A stretch of DNA of 5,760 nucleotides from Bacillota bacterium (GTDB lineage Bacteria > Bacillota > Clostridia > Acetivibrionales > DTU013), in the NCBI GenBank assembly GCA_023415815.1, contig JAEZJL010000475.1, positions 1 through 5,760 of the forward strand, given 5' to 3'. The translations under genes were made by a program, and so were the position numbers. Position 1 is the first letter of the stretch, and every line of letters starts with the position of its first letter. Under the pieces are notes generated by a model. It was not told the DNA's origin. It saw nothing but the letters and a program-made list of their open reading frames with translations, and made no database searches. This document shows positions 1 through 5,290 of the stretch, piece after piece.

Positions 1-473
1 ATGGAGACTTGGTCAATGAAGACGGACAATTAGTCAATGAGCAATGGAAGAACGCAAAAACTGCGACGGATGTCATTGATGCAATCAAGGCCTCTCTCGA
101 CCATGAAAGGTTCGAAGATCAAATGGAAGAATTGGCTGAACGAAAATATATTGAGGACATGCAAAAACAAACGGAAGGAACAGTGATATACGGTGAATGG
201 TATGATGAAAAAAGTTTACAAAAGGAAGGTTTAAAGTTAGATACGGAACGGTTATTTGAAAAAACAGGCGGTATTAATGATTTTAGTATATCTCTTACTA
301 AAATTGACACGGGTGAAGTAATTTTTAGTGACATTGTAGTAAATAATTTATCTTCAAAAACCGAGGTTGTTATTAAAGGGATAACAGTGAGACAAGGTGC
401 AGGTATTGAACTTAGAGGTTCGGATCTATACAATTTAGGATATATAAAAGGAACGGTACCGGGTGGGGAGTAA
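1..473 (+). CDS. Unrecognised protein, C-terminal part (5' end outside window)
   Basis: The frame is open from the first complete codon (base 3) to TAA at 471-473. The TTG at base 9 has no properly spaced ribosome site, so I read this as the 3' portion of a longer gene. The visible ~157 residues begin with a short internal repeat (LVNE-DGQ-LVNE). An acidic, charged, probably helical stretch follows (about residues 15-55). The rest looks beta-rich, with alternating hydrophobic residues (SISLTKI, VIFSDIVV, TEVVIKGITV), ending in GTVPGGE. I see no membrane segment, signal peptide, Cys cluster or catalytic motif, and I do not recognise the family. The DNA is AT-rich compared with the cell-wall genes to the right, which suggests accessory or transferred DNA. 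A GGGGAG run inside its last codons (465-470) could serve as ribosome site for a following ATG at 481, hinting that it was once followed by a co-transcribed gene. A structural or secreted/phage-like protein is possible but unsupported. Confidence 0.7.
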   Translation, partial: GDLVNEDGQLVNEQWKNAKTATDVIDAIKASLDHERFEDQMEELAERKYIEDMQKQTEGTVIYGEWYDEKSLQKEGLKLDTERLFEKTGGINDFSISLTKIDTGEVIFSDIVVNNLSSKTEVVIKGITVRQGAGIELRGSDLYNLGYIKGTVPGGE

Positions 474-683
474 AGACGCTATGCTTCAATTGTTAGACGA
501 ACGCAGGAGTATAGGAGCCATTCAGTAGAGGATATGGCTAACAGGTTTTTTGAGAGTGTAAATAGCTTGTGTAAACCTCCGGGTGATTATAGTAAAATCA
601 AATCGGAGGTTTTCTATGTGAATCAGCTCAATGCCTCTGCGGCGATGCGGCGGAGTTTACGGCAAAATAATGCCCGCCTTTAG
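474..683 (+). pseudogene. Probable frameshifted gene remnant truncated at the mobile element
   Basis: ATG at 481 lies 10 nt after GGGGAG and encodes MLQLLDERRSIGAIQ before TAG at 526-528. A second frame, the same as the upstream gene, is open from 474 to TAG at 681-683. It contains an ATG at 534 and a protein-like stretch (HSVEDMANRFFESVNSL, then DYSKIKSEVFYVNQLNASAA). Joining the two frames needs only a one-base deletion around 505-525. The remnant ends exactly where the REP-like hairpin begins: the TAG at 681 is the first triplet of that hairpin. I infer a small gene that was downstream of the 1-473 gene and was broken by a frameshift and by the element. The alternative is plain non-coding DNA, because neither frame is long. 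No family is recognised. Confidence 0.3.
573..612 (+). terminator. Two-part hairpin, possible weak terminator
   Basis: AAACCTCCG (573-581) is the exact reverse complement of CGGAGGTTT (604-612). Inside it a second stem, TGATT (584-588) with AATCA (596-600), closes a 7-nt loop. The RNA would form a 9-bp stem, a small internal loop, a 5-bp stem and a loop. Only four T follow (610-613), so termination would be weak. The 3' arm contains GGAGG with ATG at 616 and GTG at 618 just after it, so the hairpin could instead hide a ribosome site. Which role applies cannot be decided from sequence. Confidence 0.45.
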
Positions 684-719
684 CAAGCGAAGCAAGCGGG
701 GACGGTTCTTGCCTTGCTA
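681..719 (+). repeat. Left REP-like hairpin of the transposase unit
   Basis: TAGCAAG (681-687) pairs with CTTGCTA (713-719). Inside, GCAAG (692-696) pairs with CTTGC (708-712), leaving a CGAA bulge on one side and a loop carrying GGGGACGG. This gives an imperfect bulged hairpin of about 39 nt, typical of REP-type transposase substrates. Bases 692-719 match, in inverse orientation, the motifs at 1957-1985 and 2060-2087 (core GGGGACGGTTCTTGC here, GCAAGAACCGTCCC there). The REP-like unit therefore flanks the Y1 transposase as inverted copies. It is probably the left recognition site. Confidence 0.75.
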
Positions 720-728
720 GGAACACGG

Positions 729-757
729 TTGACTTGTCAGGATAAATGTGGTATTAT
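729..757 (+). promoter_or_regulatory. Sigma-A-type promoter for the transposase
   Basis: TTGACT (729-734) and TATTAT (752-757) are separated by exactly 17 nt, and each box differs from consensus at one base. Transcription would begin near 763-766. That is downstream of the ATG at 746, so this promoter cannot express a protein starting at that ATG. It fits a start at about 788-791, behind the AGGAG at 779-783. It begins 10 nt after the left REP-like hairpin. Confidence 0.65.
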
Positions 758-1615
758 TACAAAATATTGCAACGTAATAGGAGTGATATTATACCCAGAC
801 AAGCCAGAATAAAAGGAGAGTTTTCAGTTTATCACGTTATCCAGAGGGGGAATGAAAGAAAAGACCTGTTCTTAAGTGTTGCGGACAGAGTCAAGTTTCT
901 TGACATTCTTTTAAGGATGAAAGCAAAATACAATTTCCTGATATATTCCTTTTGCCTTATGAGCAACCATATACATCTCCTCATTGATGATAATGGAAAT
1001 GACATATCCAAGCTCGTTAAAAGCATCAACATCAGCTATGCATACTATTTTAACCGGACCTACGAGCGCTGCGGACATCTTTTTCAGGATAGGTTCCGCA
1101 GTGAACGGATAGATAGCGATGCCTATCTGATCGAAGTCAGTAAATACATACACAATAATCCGGTAAAAGCCGGGCTTGTAAAAGAATCCTGGGAATACAG
1201 ATGGAGCAGTTGTGATGTCTATACCGGCAGAAGGAAGAGCACAGATAATTTAATCTCTGCCGCCAGAATCCTGAGTCTGTTTTCGGTAAATCCTTCGGTA
1301 GCAGCAAAAGAATATGAGACATACGTTACAGGGATTGATAGCGAAAATGTCCGGATTATGGATGAAGAGGAGCGTACTGAGGATAAAATCTATAACAGCG
1401 GGTTTGTCAACACTTTAGAGCAGGCCAAAAATAAGGTGCTTGAAGCTGTCCACCGGGAAAGCTTGTCTTTTGATGAAGCCATGAAGGATAAAAGCATACG
1501 GAATAGGCTGATGAAGCAAATCAGGATGAACTCGTCCCTTTCTTTAAAGCAAATCGGAGAATTGTTCGGCGGAGTCAGTGAATCCAGGGTAAGCAGGATT
1601 CTTGGGAAAAGATAG
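746..1615 (+). CDS. REP-associated / IS200-like Y1 (HUH) transposase
   Basis: This is a single-strand DNA transposase of the HUH Tyr family, expected to nick and rejoin DNA at hairpin ends through a 5'-phosphotyrosine. Numbering is from the ATG at 746. The first conserved strand YHVIQRGNERKDLFL lies at about residues 29-43. The metal-binding HUH motif is in MSNHIHLL (His75 and His77). A Tyr cluster (Y98, Y100, Y101) in ISYAYYFNRTY holds the catalytic Tyr. It is followed by GHLFQDRFRS and YIHNNPVKAGLV, signatures of the RAYT branch rather than of short IS200 TnpA. A C-terminal extension of roughly 110 residues ends in a helix-turn-helix-like SLKQIGELFGGVSESRVSRIL. The frame is open and all motifs are intact. 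However, the ATG at 746 lies inside the predicted promoter and has only a crowded AGGA 3 nt away. The better-supported start position is the ATA at 791, so expression may be reduced or lost. The stop TAG (1613-1615) is also the first triplet of the right REP-like motif. Confidence 0.88.
   Translation: MWYYYKILQRNRSDIIPRQARIKGEFSVYHVIQRGNERKDLFLSVADRVKFLDILLRMKAKYNFLIYSFCLMSNHIHLLIDDNGNDISKLVKSINISYAYYFNRTYERCGHLFQDRFRSERIDSDAYLIEVSKYIHNNPVKAGLVKESWEYRWSSCDVYTGRRKSTDNLISAARILSLFSVNPSVAAKEYETYVTGIDSENVRIMDEEERTEDKIYNSGFVNTLEQAKNKVLEAVHRESLSFDEAMKDKSIRNRLMKQIRMNSSLSLKQIGELFGGVSESRVSRILGKR
779..793 (+). promoter_or_regulatory. Ribosome site AGGAG aimed at an ATA codon (probable lost start)
   Basis: AGGAG (779-783) is followed after 7 nt by ATA (791-793), whose downstream codons read PRQARIKG. 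Y1/RAYT proteins commonly begin M-P-R-x-x-R at this point. The native start was therefore probably ATG at 791, now ATA by a single transition. The in-frame ATT at 788 is the other non-standard candidate. The next in-frame ATG, at 917, would miss the first conserved motif. Confidence 0.6.
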
Positions 1616-1716
1616 CAAGCAAGAACAACCATGAATCAGCTTGAACAAGGAATGCATGAAAGCAAATTCCACAATATGTAATTTCCTTTCACATTAACCG
1701 TCCCTGCTTGCCCCGT
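1613..1716 (+). repeat. Right REP-like end of the transposase unit, split by ~70 nt
   Basis: The transposase stop opens the motif TAGCAAGCAAGAAC (1613-1626), identical to the start of the intact copies at 1957 and 2060. The expected continuation ACCGTCCC...CTTGCCCC is not adjacent but reappears at 1697-1714. The ~72 nt between them (about 1627-1698) are absent from the other copies, with AAC at both junctions. This looks like an insertion into the right end, or decay at that site. Intact inverted pairing with 681-719 would therefore rely on separated halves. Confidence 0.5.
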
Positions 1717-1763
1717 TTTGCCCTCCCCGCTTGCCGCATTTGCCCGCATGCCCGTCCTCGTTG

Positions 1764-1772
1764 TGATATAAT
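1764..1772 (+). promoter_or_regulatory. Extended -10 promoter element (TGATATAAT)
   Basis: A perfect TATAAT (1767-1772) is preceded directly by TGA, matching the TGn extended -10. No -35 box is seen at normal spacing. Transcription would begin near 1779, the exact first base of the closing stem of the possible RNA at 1779-1864. Confidence 0.4.
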
Positions 1773-1778
1773 GTAATC

Positions 1779-1864
1779 AGACGGGGCGTTGGTTGCCAGG
1801 CTTAGGAAGCGAACAGGGCAGCAGGCGTCAGATGCTCGGAACAGTTCTTCGGGAAAGCCCGTCT
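1779..1864 (+). ncRNA. Possible 86-nt structured RNA
   Basis: AGACGGG (1779-1785) pairs perfectly with CCCGTCT (1858-1864), enclosing the segment. Inside, GUUGCC (1792-1797) pairs with GGCAGC (1817-1822) with one G-U pair, and within that GCUU (1800-1803) pairs with AAGC (1807-1810). An extended -10 box sits 6 nt upstream. No U-tract follows. I do not recognise an Rfam-type family, and nested short stems can arise by chance, so this is only a candidate. Confidence 0.22.
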
Positions 1865-1890
1865 TATAATAAGCCAGGAATGAATTATGG

Positions 1891-1989
1891 AAAATAAATG
1901 GAGAATTGTTGGCGCAGCCAGTGAATCCAGGTTAAACAGGATTCCCGGGAGCGGCATAGCAAGCAAGAACCGTCCCTACTTGCTATAAT
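1891..1989 (+). repeat. Mini-copy 1: decayed transposase 3' end plus REP hairpin
   Basis: This resembles 1545-1626 (the last ~24 codons of the transposase plus the right REP) almost base for base: AAAxxAAAT, GGAGAATTG, AGTGAATCCAGG, ACAGGATTC, then ATAGCAAGCAAGAACCGTCCC. Read in the transposase frame it gives GEL and then breaks, so it codes for nothing. Its REP part forms a clean hairpin, ATAGCAAG (1956-1963) with CTTGCTAT (1979-1986), an 8-bp stem around AAGAACCGTCCC. It is a solo, non-autonomous remnant or mini-element in direct orientation with the full copy's right end. Confidence 0.7.
1981..1989 (+). promoter_or_regulatory. Extended -10 box formed by the mini-copy 1 hairpin arm
   Basis: The 3' arm of the REP hairpin plus the next three bases reads TGCTATAAT, a perfect TATAAT with the TGn extension. 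No good -35 lies 16-18 nt upstream. It faces the FHA-SEDS-PBP operon about 110 nt away, so it could supply transcription to the operon. This is an inference from sequence only. Confidence 0.35.
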
Positions 1990-1990
1990 T

Positions 1991-2090
1991 AAAAGCAAAT
2001 CGGGGAATTGTTTGGCGGAGTCAGCCGAATCCGGAATTAAACAGGATTCCGAGAAAGGATAGCAAGCAAGAACCGTCCCCACTTGCCCCG
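1991..2090 (+). repeat. Mini-copy 2: decayed transposase 3' end plus REP motif
   Basis: This is a second degenerate copy of the same unit. Read in the transposase frame it gives KQIGELFGGVS before a one-base shift and a stop. The REP portion TAGCAAGCAAGAACCGTCCCC starts at 2060; GCAAG (2062-2066) can pair with CTTGC (2082-2086). It is spaced about 102 bp from mini-copy 1, measured from the shared GAATTG word (1903 versus 2005), so the two form a tandem pair. Its right edge directly abuts the start of the FHA gene. Confidence 0.7.
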
Positions 2091-2098
2091 TGGTATAT

Positions 2099-2587
2099 AT
2101 GTACGAGATCATATCCTCGCTTTTGAAATATGTTTTTATAACAATTATATACGTCTTTATCTTCGGTATCATAAGGCTGATTTACCTGGATATCCGGTCA
2201 ATGAGCGGGAAAAGCCTGCAGAAGGAGGAAAGGCTGCCCTACCTTAAGCTGCTGAGCCTCAAGGACCGCTTTTATTTCAAGCTTGAAGAAAGCTATCTGC
2301 TGACGGGGGACACCACCATCGGACGTTCGAATAAAAATAAAATACATATCGGGGATCCTTTTCTTTCAGGTATGCAGGCGGTCTTTACCAAAATAGAGGG
2401 AGCGTATTACCTCCGGGATGCCGGGAGCACGAACGGGACCGAGCTCAATGGCGTGCGCCTGGGCACGGAGCCTGTACAGCTCAAGGACGGGGACAGGATT
2501 CACGCCGGGCAGCTTGATTTTATCTATGTGAGCGGCGAAAAGGAAGGTGAGGGCATTGAAATTGAAGCTGACGGCAAGCATTCATAA
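2099..2587 (+). CDS. Membrane-anchored FHA domain protein
   Basis: This is a predicted phosphothreonine-binding adaptor of the divisome or elongasome, held in the membrane. Counting from ATG 2099 (162 aa), residues 3-30 form one hydrophobic helix (IISSLLKYVFITIIYVFIFGIIRLI). A short linker follows, then an FHA domain from about residue 58 to 150, with GRS (75-77), SGMQA (90-94) and GSTNGTELNG (109-118). GRS and the Ser/Asn-Gly residues are the usual phosphopeptide-contact positions. The usual SxxHA His is Gln93 here. The size and TM-plus-FHA design match mycobacterial FhaB/FipA, whose gene also lies near rodA and pbpA. The start is uncertain: GTG 2090 is in frame and would add three residues, and neither start has a visible SD because REP repeat sequence abuts it. 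Its end overlaps the SEDS gene by about 40 nt. Confidence 0.85.
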   Translation: MYEIISSLLKYVFITIIYVFIFGIIRLIYLDIRSMSGKSLQKEERLPYLKLLSLKDRFYFKLEESYLLTGDTTIGRSNKNKIHIGDPFLSGMQAVFTKIEGAYYLRDAGSTNGTELNGVRLGTEPVQLKDGDRIHAGQLDFIYVSGEKEGEGIEIEADGKHS

Positions 2588-3821
2588 GCCTCACTATCCG
2601 CTGTATATGCTCGTCCTTGCGGATATCACGGCTTTTTTGCTGCTTTTTTTCAGAAAAACGCCCTATGACGTAAATTCGCTGCTGATGGGCGGTTCCCTGA
2701 CAGCGGCGATATTGACCGTGTATTTTCTGATACGGAGACTCAGGCTGGGCGACGAATATATTTTCATCGTTGTCGCAATGCTTTTTTCCACCGGAGAGAT
2801 GATGCTCTATCGCCTTGACAGGGAGCTTGGCGTCAAGCAGGCGGTATGGCTCGGAATCGGCTTCCTGATATTTTTTGCCGCATATTTCATTTTCAGGCGG
2901 TATCGGACATGGGACAGGCTTATATATTTCTATATCGCGGGGTCGATCGTATTGTTTGCCGCTACGATGATCTTCGGGAGCGAGATCAAAGGCTCAAAGA
3001 ACTGGATCGTGCTTCCGGCCTTCAGCATCCAGACGTCCGAGGTAACGAAGCTGCTTTTCATATTCTTTCTGGCCTCTTATTACAGCCGGAGGGAGGAGCT
3101 CTTCGCACGCTGCCGCAAAATGTGGGTGCAGGCGGGCTTCATGCTGGTAACCTATCTTTTGATGGGGCTTCTTGTCCTGCAAAAGGAATGGGGTACTCCT
3201 CTTCTGCTTTTTTTGATATACTTTGTGATCATTTATATTTTCGAAAATAATCCTCGCATAATCCTCGCCAATGGGCTTGCCGCTGCCGCAGCCGGAGTGT
3301 CGGGCGCCCTTTTTGTGAACCATATCAGGGTTCGTATCGTTGCATGGCTGGATCCGTGGGGCGACATAGCGGACAAGGGATATCAGATAGCCCAGTCTTT
3401 GTTTGCCATCGGGGCCGGAGGCTTTTTCGGGACAGGGATCGGGCTTGGGAGGCCGGAGCTGATCCCGGATGTGCGCACGGATTTTATTTTTTCCGCGATA
3501 TGCGAGGAAATGGGAATTTTCGGAGGCGCGGCCGTAATACTGCTCTTCCTGCTGCTCTCATACCGCGGCTTTAAAATAGCGCTCGGCTGCAGCGATGTTT
3601 TTAATAAAACGCTGGCCCTGGGAATTACGCTTATGTTCGCATTTCAGACCTTTATCATCATCGGCGGAGTGATAAAGCTTTTGCTGCTCACAGGCATCAC
3701 GCTTCCCTTTATAAGCTACGGCGGAAGCTCGCTTGTAACCAACTTTGCCGCCCTTGGAATACTGCAGGCGATCTCGGCGGGACGGCCGGCGGACAGGAGC
3801 GGTGACAATGAAAACGGATAG
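2547..3821 (+). CDS. FtsW/RodA/SpoVE family (SEDS) peptidoglycan polymerase
   Basis: This is an integral-membrane lipid II glycosyltransferase that builds glycan strands together with a cognate class B PBP. The 424 residues form about ten hydrophobic segments. Family signatures appear in order: WIVLPAFSIQTSEVTKLLF (the QPSE-like region), LQKEWGTPLLL (residues 211-221, counterpart of QPDLGT), GYQIAQSLFAIGAGGFFGTGIGLG, and VRTDFIFSAICEEMG. The last carries Asp312, aligning with the essential RodA Asp of the TDFIF motif. It ends with LPFISYGGSSLVTNFAALGIL. GTG 2547 is the longest start, but TTG 2556 has better SD spacing (AGGAAGGTGA ending at 2550). The gene overlaps the FHA gene upstream and the PBP gene downstream by 14 nt, implying translational coupling. 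Whether it serves septation, elongation or sporulation cannot be told from sequence alone; FtsW, RodA and SpoVE are all possible names. Confidence 0.93.
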   Translation: MRALKLKLTASIHKPHYPLYMLVLADITAFLLLFFRKTPYDVNSLLMGGSLTAAILTVYFLIRRLRLGDEYIFIVVAMLFSTGEMMLYRLDRELGVKQAVWLGIGFLIFFAAYFIFRRYRTWDRLIYFYIAGSIVLFAATMIFGSEIKGSKNWIVLPAFSIQTSEVTKLLFIFFLASYYSRREELFARCRKMWVQAGFMLVTYLLMGLLVLQKEWGTPLLLFLIYFVIIYIFENNPRIILANGLAAAAAGVSGALFVNHIRVRIVAWLDPWGDIADKGYQIAQSLFAIGAGGFFGTGIGLGRPELIPDVRTDFIFSAICEEMGIFGGAAVILLFLLLSYRGFKIALGCSDVFNKTLALGITLMFAFQTFIIIGGVIKLLLLTGITLPFISYGGSSLVTNFAALGILQAISAGRPADRSGDNENG

Positions 3822-5223
3822 GAAAATAATTCATGCGGTTACAGGCGTATGCCTCCTTTTTATCCTCCTGATAGTCTATCTCAGTTATTTTGAACTGTTC
3901 ATGAAGGATGACATAGTCAAGAATTCATACAACCGGAGGCTGAGCGGGAGCGACAGCAGCGTGCTGCGCGGCAGCATATACGACAGGAACGGTAAGCTCC
4001 TGGCGGAGAGCCGGATCAACGGAGATACCCAGGAGAGGATATACCCCTACGGAAGCCTTTACAGCCATATTATCGGCTATGATTCCCAGGTATACGGAAA
4101 GTCACTTCTGGAGGCAAGCTTCAACAGCTATCTCTCGAACAAGTACGACATACACGCCATTCTGGATATAAGCGGCAGAATGGCGGGATATAAGCCTTCG
4201 GGCGCCAATATGTCGCTGACGATCGATCACAGGCTCCAGGCGAAGGCGGAGAAGCTCCTGCGGAATATTAAAGGCGCGGCGGTTGTAATGAATCCGAAAA
4301 CAGGAGAGATCCTCGCAATGGTTTCCAAGCCGGACTTCAACCCCAACGGAAAGGAACTGGAGAAAAACTGGACAAGTCTTGTCGATTCGCCGGACGCTCC
4401 CTTCCTGCCCAGGGCGACGCAGGGCATGTACGCACCCGGCTCCACCTTCAAGGTGGTGACAGGCTCGGCTGCTGTCGATAACGGGCTTTCCGGCATGACC
4501 TTTGCGGACAGCGGTGTTATAACCATCGACGGCAAGCAGTTCAGGAATTCCGGCGGAAGCGTTTACGGCAAGCTTGACATCACAAAAGCCATGGCGGTAT
4601 CCTGCAATACTTTTTTTGCAAAGCTGGGATCGGATCTGGGCTTCGAAAGCCTTAAAAGCGAAGCGCTCTCCTTCGGCTTCGAAAAGGAGGTCCCCTTCGA
4701 CCTTCCCGTGAAGCGGAGCGTATTCCCATACAAGGAAATGGGCAAGGCGGATATGGCAAGCGTCGGCATCGGTCAGGGCAAGCTGCTCGCAACGCCTTTG
4801 CAAATGGCTATGATCGCCTCCTGCATCGCCAATGACGGGATAATGATGAAGCCCTGGCTGGTAAAAAGGGTGGCGACGGTAAACGGTATCGAGCTTCGCG
4901 CGGGTAAACCGTCGGAGCTTTACAGATCAATCTCCCCGGAAACGGCAGCCGCTATCAGGGATATGATGATAGAAGCAGTGGCGGATGGGACGGGTAAGAG
5001 CGCAAGGATACGGGGCGTTCAGGTGGCGGGCAAGACGGGCACTGCACAGAATGAGCTTACGGATAAGGGAAAAAATAAGGAGCACGCCTGGTTTATAGGC
5101 TTTGCCCCGGCCAAGGATCCCGAGGTTGCGGTCGCCGTCATCGCCGAATACAGCGGCGCAAGCGGAGGCAGCCTCTGCGCGCCCATCGCAAGGGAGCTGA
5201 TATCCGAATTCCTGGGGCAGTAG
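3808..5223 (+). CDS. Class B penicillin-binding protein (D,D-transpeptidase)
   Basis: This is the peptidoglycan cross-linking partner of the upstream SEDS protein; it acts outside the membrane. ATG 3808 is chosen because AGGAG (3795-3799) lies 8 nt upstream; the longer frame back to 3745 merely overlaps the SEDS gene. The 471 aa contain an N-terminal anchor (about residues 8-28, VTGVCLLFILLIVYLSYF) and a PBP dimerisation-like segment with RGSIYDRNGKLLAES. The transpeptidase domain starts at about residue 140. Its three active-site motifs are all intact: STFK with nucleophile Ser212, SCN (265-267), and KTGT from Lys409. The sequence GQGKLLATPLQMA is also typical of the family. The protein is short for PBP2 or SpoVD and resembles mycobacterial PbpA in size and neighbours. 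No terminator is obvious after the stop. Confidence 0.94.
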   Translation: MKTDRKIIHAVTGVCLLFILLIVYLSYFELFMKDDIVKNSYNRRLSGSDSSVLRGSIYDRNGKLLAESRINGDTQERIYPYGSLYSHIIGYDSQVYGKSLLEASFNSYLSNKYDIHAILDISGRMAGYKPSGANMSLTIDHRLQAKAEKLLRNIKGAAVVMNPKTGEILAMVSKPDFNPNGKELEKNWTSLVDSPDAPFLPRATQGMYAPGSTFKVVTGSAAVDNGLSGMTFADSGVITIDGKQFRNSGGSVYGKLDITKAMAVSCNTFFAKLGSDLGFESLKSEALSFGFEKEVPFDLPVKRSVFPYKEMGKADMASVGIGQGKLLATPLQMAMIASCIANDGIMMKPWLVKRVATVNGIELRAGKPSELYRSISPETAAAIRDMMIEAVADGTGKSARIRGVQVAGKTGTAQNELTDKGKNKEHAWFIGFAPAKDPEVAVAVIAEYSGASGGSLCAPIARELISEFLGQ

Positions 5224-5290
5224 CCTGCAAGTTTGACGCACATTAAAATCATATAGAGTATACTTCCTCTGTTTCTGCAAAAGCTAATGC

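Larger units (their letters stand above)
1627..1890. other. Gene-free stretch between element copies
   Basis: No convincing coding frame is seen on either strand. It contains an AT-rich segment (1627-1695), then a C-rich segment (1698-1757) with repeated CTTGCC/TTGCCC words and two CCGTCC words (1698 and 1752) resembling REP cores. An extended -10 box and a possible folded RNA follow; both are listed separately. It is best read as decayed mobile-element and intergenic DNA. Confidence 0.5.

Noticed and set aside
1690..1760. Repeated CTTGCC/TTGCCC words resembling a short-repeat array
   Set aside because: The spacing and length are irregular and there are no conserved repeats separated by unique spacers, so it is not a CRISPR array. 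It is better explained as REP debris.
1865..1870. TATAAT after the possible folded RNA
   Set aside because: It has no TGn extension and no -35-like sequence at the right distance.
1885..2172. 95-aa minus-strand open frame over the mini-copies
   Set aside because: It reads antisense through decayed transposase ends and the FHA start, and has no recognisable protein features.
2846..3574. Plus-strand frames of 134 and 76 aa inside the SEDS gene
   Set aside because: They are alternative frames of a clear membrane protein and show low-quality, Arg-rich translations.
3745..3807. Longer N-terminus for the PBP (MPPLEYCRRSRR...)
   Set aside because: It overlaps the SEDS coding end. ATG 3808 has AGGAG at 8 nt and gives a proper membrane anchor near the N-terminus.
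4102..4803. 233-aa open frame on the minus strand
   Set aside because: It lies wholly inside the well-supported PBP gene, has no family-like motifs and no convincing ribosome site; it is a shadow of GC-rich codons.
5233..5264. TTGACG and TATACT as a promoter before the oxidoreductase gene
   Set aside because: The spacer is 20 nt and there is no extended -10, so it is too weak to list as a feature.
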